Shown here piece after piece: positions 43,941 through 52,038 of a DNA stretch of 64,000 nt; position 1 is the first letter of the stretch; the number at the start of each line of letters is the position of its first letter. The position numbers were made by a program, and so were the translations under genes. The stretch comes from Roseateles amylovorans (GTDB taxonomy: Bacteria > Pseudomonadota > Gammaproteobacteria > Burkholderiales > Burkholderiaceae_C): positions 6,200,001 through 6,264,000 of the forward strand of contig NZ_CP104562.2 of the NCBI RefSeq assembly GCF_025398155.2, given 5' to 3'. Below the pieces are notes generated by a model. The model did not search any database and had not been told where the DNA came from. It saw only the letters and a program-made list of their open reading frames with translations.

Positions 43941-44917
43941 CCCGGTCCCTGCGTCGAGCGATCGGCTCGGCACGGGCCCTTGCGCTGAACACACGATCAG
44001 GCGCCGCCATCACCGCGGCGCTGCTGGTGGCGCTCGTCCCGACGCAGGTGCGCGCCACCGTCGCCCAGCCACCGTCGATGCCCGCCACCATCCGTTGGCT
44101 GGTGCAGGACCTGCCCCCCCATTTCAGCTTTCGGGACGGTCGGGCGCCGCAGCGTCCGGATGAGCTGGGACAGGGCGAGGTGGACGGCTTCCTGCGGGTG
44201 CTGATCGCCCGCATGCCACAGTTCCGCCACGAGCTGGTCGAGCTGAGCCTGCCGCGCTTCCAAGCCCAGGTGCGCCAGGGCGAAACGCTGTGCACCGTGC
44301 TGCATGTGCGCACGCCCGAGCGCCTCCAGTGGCTGTACTTCACCCCGCTGCATCCGCCGATGATGTCGCGCCAGATTCATGTGATCGTGCGGCGGGACGA
44401 TCTCGCCCGCTTCGAAGCCGGCGGGCAGCCGCTGAAGCTGGCCGATTTGATGCAGCGCCGCGAACTGGTCGGCCTGCTTCCGCGCAACCGCAGCTACGGC
44501 CCGCGCATCGACCAATTGCTGGCTTCACGGCCTGACACGGCGCCGCGTGCGGTCGTGGCGGGGCGGGGTGCGAATCTGCTGGCCATGCTCAAGGCCGGCC
44601 GCATGGACTACACCTTGGACTATCCGGCATCGGTCGATGAGTTCATGACGCAGCATCCCGGCCCGCCCGAGCTGGCCAAGCTGCCGCTGGCCGAGGGTCG
44701 CAGCACGATGGTGGCGGTCAGTGCCTGCAGCCGCACGCCCGACGGTCGACGTGCCATCGAAGCGATTGACCGCACGGTGCGCGAGATGGCGGCGGATCCT
44801 CAGCGCGAGCAATGGATCCGGTCGTGGCGTGGCGGTGCGACGCTGGACGCGGACGACCATCAGCGCCTGCGCCGCTACCTGGACGAGCGCGGGCGCGGGC
44901 CGGCGCAGATCGACTGA
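43922..44917 (+). CDS. Periplasmic solute-binding-like protein
   Basis: This protein of about 331 residues starts inside the end of the MurA-like gene. A basic start is followed by a hydrophobic signal (about 28-46, AAITAALLVALVPTQVRA). The mature part reads as a family 3 extracellular solute-binding fold of the TIGR02285 type: TIRWLVQDLPPHFSF, then ELGQGEVDGFLRVLIARMP, and a hinge region with MLKAGRMDYTLDYP. No transporter gene is nearby, as is common for this orphan family, whose ligand is unknown. Start uncertain: later TTG codons are possible. Confidence 0.75.
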   Translation: MGRGRLTRSLRRAIGSARALALNTRSGAAITAALLVALVPTQVRATVAQPPSMPATIRWLVQDLPPHFSFRDGRAPQRPDELGQGEVDGFLRVLIARMPQFRHELVELSLPRFQAQVRQGETLCTVLHVRTPERLQWLYFTPLHPPMMSRQIHVIVRRDDLARFEAGGQPLKLADLMQRRELVGLLPRNRSYGPRIDQLLASRPDTAPRAVVAGRGANLLAMLKAGRMDYTLDYPASVDEFMTQHPGPPELAKLPLAEGRSTMVAVSACSRTPDGRRAIEAIDRTVREMAADPQREQWIRSWRGGATLDADDHQRLRRYLDERGRGPAQID

Positions 44918-44926
44918 ACGGCGGCC

Positions 44927-45844
44927 ATGGCACGTCCGCCCAAACTGGCCTTGCCCTTGCGTGAGGGCGTGGCTGCCAGCGCCTTGGCCTGCCCGCCGGG
45001 CCCGTGGCCGCTGGTGCTGGACTACCTCGCCGAGCGTCTGCCGCTGGTCACCCGCGCGGACTGGGCCGAGCGGCTGCGACGCGGTGACGTCCTGGACGAC
45101 CAAGGCCACGCGCTGGCCCCCGAAGCGCTCTACCAGCCTCATCGTCGCCTCTACTACTGGCGCTGGCTGGCCGACGAGCCGGAGATTCCTTTTGAAGCGC
45201 AGATCCTGCACCTGGACGAGCACCTGCTGGTGGCCGACAAGCCGCATTTCCTGCCGGTCACGCCCAAGGGCCGCTATGTGCGCGAAACGCTGCTCACCCG
45301 CCTGCGCCGAGCAACCGGCCTGGCCGACCTGAGTCCGATCCATCGTCTGGATCGGGAAACGGCGGGACTGACGTTGTTCTCGGTGCAGCCGGGCAGCCGG
45401 GACGCCTACCAACGCCTGTTCCGCGATCGCGCGGTGGAGAAGGTCTATGAGGCGGTGGCCGGTTGGCGCGAGGACCTGTCGCTGCCCCTGTCCCTCGCCA
45501 CGCGGCTGGAAGAGCATCCGGTGGACTTCATGCAGATGCGCACCGTCGATGGCGAACCCAATGCCTTCACCCACATCGCCCTGATCGAACGGCTGGGGCC
45601 GACGCTCGCGCGCTACGAGCTGCGTCCGCACAGCGGCGTCAAACACCAGTTGCGGGCGCAGATGGACAGCCTGGGTCTGCCGCTGCGGGGCGACCGCATC
45701 TATCCCGTGCTTCAACCGGTGGAAGAGACCCCGGACTTCAGTCGCCCGCTCCAGTTGCTGGCGCGGGAGATCGGGTTTGTGGATCCGCTGAGCGGCGCGA
45801 CGCGCCGCTTCCGCACCGGGCTGCGTCTGGCGGACATCGCCTGA
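44927..45844 (+). CDS. RluA-family pseudouridine synthase
   Basis: This 305-residue RNA-modifying enzyme has the catalytic motif SPIHRLDRETAGLTLF, with the nucleophile Asp142. It also has an ILHLDEHLLVADKPHFLPV segment typical of RluA proteins and the later RPHSGVKHQLRAQM (motif III). The N-terminal S4-like part is short and divergent (about 1-80). It belongs to the TruC/RluA-like subgroup found alone in Burkholderiales. Its target base is unknown. It begins 9 bp after the solute-binding gene stop, so the MurA-like, binding-protein and synthase genes probably form one transcript. Confidence 0.92.
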   Translation: MARPPKLALPLREGVAASALACPPGPWPLVLDYLAERLPLVTRADWAERLRRGDVLDDQGHALAPEALYQPHRRLYYWRWLADEPEIPFEAQILHLDEHLLVADKPHFLPVTPKGRYVRETLLTRLRRATGLADLSPIHRLDRETAGLTLFSVQPGSRDAYQRLFRDRAVEKVYEAVAGWREDLSLPLSLATRLEEHPVDFMQMRTVDGEPNAFTHIALIERLGPTLARYELRPHSGVKHQLRAQMDSLGLPLRGDRIYPVLQPVEETPDFSRPLQLLAREIGFVDPLSGATRRFRTGLRLADIA

Positions 45845-45992
45845 CCCCTGCGCGGGCAGCAAGTGCCGAGCAGTGAAGCGCGGAATCGAGCAGCGTGATC
45901 CATCACCCCCTGTCCGTTGTGCTGCGCCTTGAGAACGCTGCAACCCGCATGATCGGGGGCAACCCCGTTCTTGGCAGGCGGGATCCCCCGCA

Positions 45993-46790
45993 TCAGAAGC
46001 CCCATTGCAGCTGGGCGCTCAGCATGTCGCCGCGTCGACGGTAGGTGTTGCCCCAGAGCCAGGCCGCCTGGAGTTCGAGGCCGGGCACCAGGGTCGCGCG
46101 CCAGGTGGGGCCGGCACGCCACGATTTCGGCTCGGCGAAACCTTGCAGGCCGGCCCGCCAGCCGGTCGACCATCGATGCAGGGCCTGCCATTGCAGCTTG
46201 GTCTGGTTCTGACGACGCGCGGCCGCGTCATGCGCCCAGAAGAGATTCAGGTTGAACTGCGTCAGGCCCCATTCCGCCTGGAACAGCGGCCCGACCTCGA
46301 CCGCATTCCCCCTGTCACGGTTGCGGATGAGCTGCAGATGCAGGCCGAGGTCGTACGGCCGGTCGCCCTGCGTCAGCAGATATTGGTGCGTCCAGTTGAT
46401 CGACGACAGGGACTGCGACTGCAGCGTGGGGCCGATCCAGCTCAACAGCAGTTCACTGCTCCAGCGGTCGGTGAAGCCGTGACGCAGGCCCACCTCCGGC
46501 CACAGGATGGCCGCCTGATCAGGCGGCTGCACGCTCCAGTACCGAAGATCCAGCGTGGTCTGGCCGGGTTCACTGTAGGGGCGTACCAGGTAGTAGCCGG
46601 GGTCTGCCTGCGCGCCGGTGGCCAGCGCCAGGCCCAGCGCGGCGGCGGTGACGCTCCTCGGCGCGCGACCGCCACGGCCGCGAGGGCCGCGAGGGCCGCG
46701 ACTAAGCGTCCCATCAGCCAGCGGGCGCTCGCCGTCATCGATCGTCCCCGGTCGCTTCGGCGAGGCCGGTGCCGCGCTGCTTGTCGTCAT
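45993..46790 (-). CDS. Putative outer membrane beta-barrel protein
   Basis: This 265-residue protein has a long basic, Gly/Arg/Pro-rich N-region (about 1-45), a hydrophobic signal (SVTAAALGLALATGAQA) and probable cleavage before DPGYY. The mature part alternates polar and aromatic residues (LDLRYWSVQPP, SSELLLSWIG, LQWGF) and ends in Phe, the C-terminal signature of outer membrane barrels. I do not recognise a specific family; copper-resistance and general porin-like families share this look. The first 45 residues are unusual for a signal peptide, and the true start may lie inside. Divergent from the diguanylate cyclase gene. Confidence 0.68.
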   Translation of the reverse strand: MTTSSAAPASPKRPGTIDDGERPLADGTLSRGPRGPRGRGGRAPRSVTAAALGLALATGAQADPGYYLVRPYSEPGQTTLDLRYWSVQPPDQAAILWPEVGLRHGFTDRWSSELLLSWIGPTLQSQSLSSINWTHQYLLTQGDRPYDLGLHLQLIRNRDRGNAVEVGPLFQAEWGLTQFNLNLFWAHDAAARRQNQTKLQWQALHRWSTGWRAGLQGFAEPKSWRAGPTWRATLVPGLELQAAWLWGNTYRRRGDMLSAQLQWGF

Positions 46791-46982
46791 CGATTCATCT
46801 TCCTGAATATCTCCCGAACGGCGGAGGCGTGGATCACCTGGGCGGCGGGGAACTTCGTGTCATGGCGCTGATTTTGGGGGCGTGGTCCCTGGCGTTTCCC
46901 CGAGGAAACCATCCCCACGTGACATGCACAATGATTTCGAGGTCCTCGTTCCCTGCTGCTGCAACTGAACCCGCACCTACCC

Positions 46983-48284
46983 ATGACCTTCAAGGCCATC
47001 AGTATTTCGGTCGGGGCGCGCACGATGGTGGCGCTGTTCGCGCTTGGTCTGCTGCTGATCGTGATGTCCAGCGGCTGGCAGCTGCGTGAGGAGACTCAGC
47101 GGCGGGCCGCACAGCTCGATCAGGAGTTGCGGGCCATCCCGGCGCTGTATGGCGGGCCGCTGACCCTGAGCATCGAGCAAAGGCCCGATGAGGTCCTTGG
47201 GCTGCTGCATCAGATCCTGCAACGTCACGGCCTGCAAAGCGTGGAGCTGCTGACCCAGACCGGCGAGCAATACCGCGCCCAGAGCGACACCGCGGATGGG
47301 GAGCCCGGCCCGCGCACCGAATTCACCCTGGGCCAGGCCGGCGCATTGCGGATCCAGGCCCCGGTGGCCTCCATGGGCAACACGCTGCGCCACGATCCGC
47401 TGCTGCGCAGCACCTTGATCCACCTGCTGCTGGTGATCGCCCTGGCCTTGATCGGGGCAGCGATGCTGGATCGGTGGCTGCTTCGTCGCCTGCGGCGGCT
47501 GTCGGAGGAAGCCAGCCGCTTTGATCCGACGCTGCCGCCGCAGTCGCTCTCTTGGTTGGAGCCGGACGATCACCCACCCACCGAGCTGCTGCGACTGGAA
47601 CAGGCCTTCGCCCACGTCCACACCTCCTTGGGCGACGAGCTGCAGCGGGAACAGTCCCGGGGTCGGCAGTTGCGCGACGAAGTGGAGCGCCAGCACCAAC
47701 GTCTGGAACAGGCCGAGCGCTCACTGGATGCCAAGCGGCGGGAACTGGCGCAGTTGGAACGCCATGACGCATTGACCGGCGCCAGCAACCGGCGGGAATT
47801 CGAGATCGCCCTGCGGCGCGAGTTCAAGCGGGCTCAGCGTGACCAGGGTCGCCTGGCCTTGGCGGTGTTGGATGTGGACGACCTCAAACCCTACAACCAG
47901 CACCACGGCCGACCGGCGGGCGACGAGGTGCTGAAGGCGCTGGCGCGGGTGCTGCGCGAGCAGTTCCAGCGCGACACCGACCTGGTGGCTCGCCTGGGCG
48001 GCGAGGAGTTCGTCGTGCTGCTGCCGGGCCTGGACCTCGACACCGCCCAGGGCTTGCTGGAGGGCATGCGCGAGCGCTGGCGCGAGCTGGCGATTCCGCA
48101 TGGTGCCCGGCCCTCGGCACGCGGCCGTCACGGGGATGCGGACATCGTGACCCTGAGCCTGGGATTGGCGGCCTATCAGCCGGGCCATCCCTACATGAGC
48201 CCGCAGGCCCTGATGCAGGCCGCCGATGAGGCCCTGTATCTGGCCAAGCACACCGGCCGCGATCGGCTGTGCCTGGCCTCCTGA
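46983..48284 (+). CDS. Membrane-bound diguanylate cyclase (GGDEF)
   Basis: This 433-residue protein makes cyclic di-GMP from two GTP. It has membrane helix 1 (about 13-32), a periplasmic sensor (about 33-138), membrane helix 2 (about 140-162), a HAMP-like/coiled-coil linker (about 165-265) and a GGDEF domain (about 265-433). The active site reads GGEEF (about 339-343). DALTGASNRREFE and DVDDLKPYNQHHG carry the metal and substrate residues. The inhibitory I-site RxxD is present as RDTD five residues before GGEEF. The enzyme is therefore expected to be active and product-inhibited. Convergent with the HDOD gene. Confidence 0.93.
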   Translation: MTFKAISISVGARTMVALFALGLLLIVMSSGWQLREETQRRAAQLDQELRAIPALYGGPLTLSIEQRPDEVLGLLHQILQRHGLQSVELLTQTGEQYRAQSDTADGEPGPRTEFTLGQAGALRIQAPVASMGNTLRHDPLLRSTLIHLLLVIALALIGAAMLDRWLLRRLRRLSEEASRFDPTLPPQSLSWLEPDDHPPTELLRLEQAFAHVHTSLGDELQREQSRGRQLRDEVERQHQRLEQAERSLDAKRRELAQLERHDALTGASNRREFEIALRREFKRAQRDQGRLALAVLDVDDLKPYNQHHGRPAGDEVLKALARVLREQFQRDTDLVARLGGEEFVVLLPGLDLDTAQGLLEGMRERWRELAIPHGARPSARGRHGDADIVTLSLGLAAYQPGHPYMSPQALMQAADEALYLAKHTGRDRLCLAS

Positions 48285-48327
48285 GCGGGGCTTCGAACGC
48301 TGGGCGTACTGGGCGCCTCTTTGCGGG

Positions 48328-48381
48328 ATCGGCGGGATCGGCGGGATCGGCGGGATCAGCGTGATCGGCGCGATCGGCGCC
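48328..48381. repeat. 9-bp tandem repeat (ATCGGCGGG)
   Basis: Six 9-bp units start 44 bp after the diguanylate cyclase stop: three exact ATCGGCGGG, then atcagcgtg, atcggcgcg and atcggcgcc. They are related to units at 11318 and 30937. Confidence 0.8.
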
Positions 48382-48403
48382 CTGGTCAGCGCCCCGAGCA
48401 GGC

Positions 48404-49222
48404 TCAGCGCCCGCGCGACTCGGCCTGTTCCAACTGCTCTTCGACACGCCGCGCGGCGCGCAGCATGAGGGTTTCGTCCAACTGGGCCTGAGGGGCGATC
48501 AGCATGACGGTCTCGTCGAGCTTGGAGGGGTTGTTCATCAGCGTCCAGGCGACCAGCGAGATCGCACCCACGCCGCGGCGCTGCATGGCTTCGGGCATGT
48601 GCGGGTCGTACTGAAGCTGCACGTGATAGCGAACGCTGGCCACCGCCGCCGGTGCGACACCCCAGCTCTCGCACAGGGCGGCGCCCAGCGCGTCATGACT
48701 CACGCCGAAGGCGGTGTGCTCCAGCTGGACCAGCTCCATGTCGCTGCTGGCCGCGCGCAGCATCGCCGGATAGTGACCGGGCGCATGGCGGTACAGCACC
48801 GCCTTGCCGCACTCCTCGAACAGGCCTGCGGAGTGGGCCGCCCAGGGATCGACGCTGAGCATCTGCCCCATGCGTCCCATCAGCAGGCCGCGCTTGGAGG
48901 CGCGGTCCCAGACCGGGCCCAGTTCAGCCGCAGGGGGGAAGGCGGCGCGCAGGCCCATTTCGAAGGTGATCGCGGCGACCTCGCGCATGCCGAGGTAGGT
49001 CATCGCCTGATGCACCGTTTGCACGCGGCCGCGCAGCCCGTACATCGACGAATTCACCGCCTTGAGCACGGCCGCAGCCATGGCCATGTCGGTCTCCACC
49101 AGGGAGCAGACGGCCTGAAGGTCGATGTCTTCATCCGCCATCAGCAGCGAGAGCTTGACCAGGACGTCAGGCTGGGTGGGGATTTCGATGTCCAGCGAAC
49201 GCAGGTGTGGATCGACGGGCAT
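48404..49222 (-). CDS. HDOD domain protein
   Basis: This 272-residue protein has an HDOD domain over most of its length (IPTQPDVLVKLSLLMADEDI near residue 14, then LKAVNSSMYGLRGRVQTVHQ and HDALGAALCESWG). HDOD proteins are catalytically silent relatives of HD phosphohydrolases that act in signalling, often near cyclic di-GMP genes, as here. The ATG at 49222 is preferred over one at 49276, because the 18 codons between use AT-rich codons unlike the rest. A C-terminal helical region (about 235-272) follows the domain. Confidence 0.87.
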   Translation of the reverse strand: MPVDPHLRSLDIEIPTQPDVLVKLSLLMADEDIDLQAVCSLVETDMAMAAAVLKAVNSSMYGLRGRVQTVHQAMTYLGMREVAAITFEMGLRAAFPPAAELGPVWDRASKRGLLMGRMGQMLSVDPWAAHSAGLFEECGKAVLYRHAPGHYPAMLRAASSDMELVQLEHTAFGVSHDALGAALCESWGVAPAAVASVRYHVQLQYDPHMPEAMQRRGVGAISLVAWTLMNNPSKLDETVMLIAPQAQLDETLMLRAARRVEEQLEQAESRGR

Positions 49223-49310
49223 GGTGATGAGAGGTTGTTTATCCAATGGTATCGCTGGAGCGAGGCCAGCGGACATCCCGCCTTTGGCGGAACGCCCGAT
49301 CGATCGCCGC

Positions 49311-50078
49311 TCAGCGCAAGAAAGCGTCGTATCCGGTTTTCACGATCAGCACCGACACGACCACCACGAACATGCCGCGCACGAAGCCCGCGCCGCGCGC
49401 CAGGGCCATGCGGGTGCCCAGCAGGCTGCCGATCACGTTGGCCACGGCCATGACCGCGGCGATCTGCCACCACACATGCCCCTTGCTCGCAAACAGGATC
49501 AAGGCCGCGCCGTTGGTGGCCGTGTTGAGCAGCTTGGCGGTGGCGGAGGCATGCAGGAAGTCGAATCCCAGCAGCCGCACGAACAGGAACACGAAGAAGC
49601 TGCCGGTGCCGGGTCCGAAGAATCCGTCATAAAACCCGATCACCACCCCGATGACCGACGCAATCAGCGTCTGCGTGCCCAGGCTGTGACGCGGGGCATG
49701 GTGACGACCAAGGTCCTTCTTCGCCAGGGTGTAGAGCAGCACGCCAAGCAGGATCAGCGGCAGCGCCTTGCGCAACCCGTCCGGATTGACCAGCGTCACC
49801 GCCCACGCACCGCAGAAGCTGCCCGCCAAGGCGGCAAGGGCCGCCGGCATCAGCGCCCGCCAGGGCAGGGTGACGCGCTTGGCGTATTGATGCGTGGCCC
49901 AGGCCGTGCCGAGAATGGCACCGCCCTTGTTGGTGCCGAAGAGCGTGGCCGGAGCCGCGTTGGGAAAAGTGCTGAACAGCGCGGGAACCAGGATCAACCC
50001 GCCGCCGCCCACCACGGCATCGACGAAACCAGCCAGCAGGGAGGCTGTCGCCACCGTCAACAACTCGATCATGGCCAT
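49311..50078 (-). CDS. TauE/SafE family sulfite or organosulfonate exporter
   Basis: This 255-residue inner-membrane protein has about eight helices. Family features are an N-terminal repeat GFVDAVVGGGGLILVPAL and a C-terminal one GFYDGFFGPGTGSFFVFL, the two pseudo-symmetric TauE motifs. The family exports sulfite, sulfoacetate or similar anions; the actual substrate is not known. Two ATGs two codons apart (50078 and 50072) are possible. A terminator-like hairpin lies just upstream of the start on the same strand, so the gene's own promoter is short or transcription reads through. Confidence 0.92.
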   Translation of the reverse strand: MAMIELLTVATASLLAGFVDAVVGGGGLILVPALFSTFPNAAPATLFGTNKGGAILGTAWATHQYAKRVTLPWRALMPAALAALAGSFCGAWAVTLVNPDGLRKALPLILLGVLLYTLAKKDLGRHHAPRHSLGTQTLIASVIGVVIGFYDGFFGPGTGSFFVFLFVRLLGFDFLHASATAKLLNTATNGAALILFASKGHVWWQIAAVMAVANVIGSLLGTRMALARGAGFVRGMFVVVVSVLIVKTGYDAFLR

Positions 50079-50119
50079 GCGACTCGCGAAAGCGGGCCAC
50101 AAACATCAACGATGGGGCC

Positions 50120-50154
50120 ACAAAAACAAAGCGGGCACCTGAACAGGTGCCCGC
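50120..50154 (-). terminator. Rho-independent terminator upstream of the TauE gene
   Basis: A 10-bp perfect stem GCGGGCACCT / AGGTGCCCGC with a 4-nt loop is followed on the minus strand by TTTGTTTTTG. It lies 42 bp upstream of the TauE-family start codon, so it ends a transcript that begins further upstream, not that gene. Confidence 0.85.
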
Positions 50155-50520
50155 GAATTGTGACAGTGTCACTAGCGATTCGTTGGTGTTGGTTTGATTT
50201 GTTTGTCTCCTCAGCCCCCGTAGGCAACCACCATTCGCACGGCAGTTACGTCGAGTGAAGCGGATCGTAGGACTCGCTATCCATGCACGCACTTGGGGTT
50301 TTCACTCGGCGCATGCACCAAATTGGAACCGTAAGCCTGTGCTCACTTGTCCGCTATATGCGGTAATTTATCGCTTTGCGATCACCGCACATTCCCCAAA
50401 TCCGCCCATGGGGCGAACGCCGCCCGCTGTCGCAGAAAGGTGTCACACCGTTGCAATGATGCATAGGGCTGAACTCTGTCCGCGCAATGCGGCGGGACAC
50501 GCCGGGATGCTGTGAGTCCC

Positions 50521-50554
50521 GGGAACTTTTTGCCGCGGCCGCGCAATATGGTCA
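50521..50554 (+). promoter_or_regulatory. Possible ECF-type promoter of the sigma factor operon
   Basis: GGGAACTTTT at 50521-50530 resembles the -35 GGAAC element of ECF sigma promoters, about 110 bp upstream of the sigma gene, which would suit autoregulation. A matching -10 is not clear: GGTCA at 50550 is too far. Low confidence. Confidence 0.3.
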
Positions 50555-50636
50555 TGCAGCGATGGAATTCATTGAGGGTCCTGTGGACACTCGCCTCTCC
50601 TCACCCGCTTGGCCGGATTGACTGGACGGATGCCCC

Positions 50637-51491
50637 ATGAGTCTGTGGACACGCATGGCGGGCCGCGTCCGAGCGGGCCGCGACGACGGCCAGCCGGCTG
50701 AGCGCGGCGGGAACGCGGATCCTTCCGGCGCCGCGCCGCGCCCGCATTCGGACCCGGCATCGACGGGCCCTGACGCCAGCGCCGCGCTGGTCCGTCGCCT
50801 GCGCCAAGGCGATGCGTCGGCGCTGGAGCCGATCTACCGCGCCGAATCACCAGGGGTCTACCGCTATGCCTTGGCCCTGTGCAGACAACCGGACTGGGCG
50901 GCCGATGCCATGCAGGAGGCCTTCGTCCAGTTCGCGACCCGGCCCGAGGGCTGGGATGCGGGACGAGGCAGCCTCGGCGCCTACCTCGCCGGCATGGCGC
51001 GGCACCATCTGCTCGGCCGATGGCGGGACCGGCCCCAGGCCGACGATCCGATGTCGGACCCGCACTCGGCCGATGAAGACCAGGTCGATTCGCCGGAACA
51101 GCAACTGGTGCGGGCCCAGGATCAGGCGCAGTTGTGGGAGGCGCTGCAGTCCCTGCCTTGGACGTTCCGCGAAGCCGTGGTGCTGGTGGACCTGCAGGAA
51201 CGCCCCTATGCCGAGGCCGCCCGCATCGCCGGCATTGAACTCAACACCCTCCGTACCCGGCTGCACCGCGGTCGCGCCCGCCTGCTGGCCGCACTGACGG
51301 CACCAGCTCCCGGCGGGGAACCGATGGAGAGCGCCTCGACCGCCGACGCCATCGGCGCGGGGCAAACGGCGGACAGGGCGCACACGGTGCCAACGGTGGA
51401 CACGATGCATGCCGGCCGGGCGGTCCATGCCGTCCCTCCGGTGACCGCCGCCAGCCCAGGCGCCGACGAACACCCTACAAGGTCCACATGA
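50637..51491 (+). CDS. ECF-family RNA polymerase sigma factor
   Basis: This 284-residue protein has an Ala/Pro/Arg-rich N-tail (1-45), then sigma region 2 (about 50-115, DWAADAMQEAFVQFATRP) and region 4 (about 160-215, LPWTFREAVVLVDLQERPYA then LNTLRTRLHRGRARLL). The C-terminal ~65 residues are a low-complexity Thr/Ala/Val-rich tail, unusual for an ECF sigma. GGACGGA stands six bases before the ATG. The stop overlaps the start of the next gene (ATGATG), the standard coupling of an ECF sigma with its anti-sigma partner. Confidence 0.92.
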   Translation: MSLWTRMAGRVRAGRDDGQPAERGGNADPSGAAPRPHSDPASTGPDASAALVRRLRQGDASALEPIYRAESPGVYRYALALCRQPDWAADAMQEAFVQFATRPEGWDAGRGSLGAYLAGMARHHLLGRWRDRPQADDPMSDPHSADEDQVDSPEQQLVRAQDQAQLWEALQSLPWTFREAVVLVDLQERPYAEAARIAGIELNTLRTRLHRGRARLLAALTAPAPGGEPMESASTADAIGAGQTADRAHTVPTVDTMHAGRAVHAVPPVTAASPGADEHPTRST

Positions 51492-52000
51492 TGAAAGATC
51501 ACCACCTCCCCCCGGTCGCCTCTGTTGCCCCACGGCGCACCCGCCTGGCCGATTGGCTCTGGGCAGGCGCCCGCGAGCTTCAGCAGCAGCGCCCCACGCC
51601 GGACCGCGACGCCGCCGTGCTGGCGGCCATGCGCGCGGGCTTCTCCGCGCAACAGGCGCAGCAGCGCCGATCGCGCTGGCGCTGGGCGCTGGCCGGTCCG
51701 GCGCTGTGCGCCAGCGTGCTGGTCACCTGCGTCTGGTTGCTGAGCCTGGCGCCCCCTGGCGAATCCGGGGCGGTGGTGGCGCGGGGCAGTGACTTCATCG
51801 TCCTCGTCAGCGCCGACCGCTGGGCCGCCTATCAGGCGGCTGGCAACGAGACAGCCTGGCTCGTCCCCACCGAGGTCCCCCGCGAGCGGCTGGCGCTGCT
51901 GGGGCTGCCCTACGACCCCTCCGTCGCCGCGGAGCCGGTGCATGCCGAACTGCTGGTGCATGCCTCCGGCGATGTCCTGGCCATGCGCGTGCTGCCCTGA
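51488..52000 (+). CDS. Putative membrane anti-sigma factor
   Basis: This 170-residue protein is coupled to the ECF sigma gene by a 4-bp overlap. A cytoplasmic N-part (about 1-62, with LADWLWAGARELQQQR) precedes one membrane helix (about 66-88, WALAGPALCASVLVTCVWLL), followed by a periplasmic domain (about 90-170). The layout is that of membrane anti-sigma factors such as DUF3379/DUF3619-type proteins. No HxxxCxxC zinc motif is present, so it is not a ZAS-type anti-sigma. Function is inferred from position and topology. Confidence 0.72.
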   Translation: MMKDHHLPPVASVAPRRTRLADWLWAGARELQQQRPTPDRDAAVLAAMRAGFSAQQAQQRRSRWRWALAGPALCASVLVTCVWLLSLAPPGESGAVVARGSDFIVLVSADRWAAYQAAGNETAWLVPTEVPRERLALLGLPYDPSVAAEPVHAELLVHASGDVLAMRVLP

Positions 52001-52038
52001 GCCCCCACCTGTCTTGATCGATCGACCTGGAGTCCGCC

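Larger units (their letters stand above)
50079..50636. other. 558-bp intergenic region with hairpins, possible small RNA locus
   Basis: This region has no credible protein gene. On the minus strand it ends in a strong terminator (50154..50120), preceded by a GTGACA-G-TGTCAC hairpin (50160-50172) and, further upstream, a nested stem GCGGT...ATCGC-TTT-GCGAT...ACCGC (50360-50388). It is noticeably AT-richer than the genes on either side. A minus-strand transcript ending at 50120 would be an intergenic small RNA or an attenuated leader of the TauE gene. Confidence 0.5.

Noticed and set aside
48328..48381. Short tandem repeats as a possible CRISPR array
   Set aside because: Units are 9 bp, contiguous and without spacers; no cas genes are in the window.
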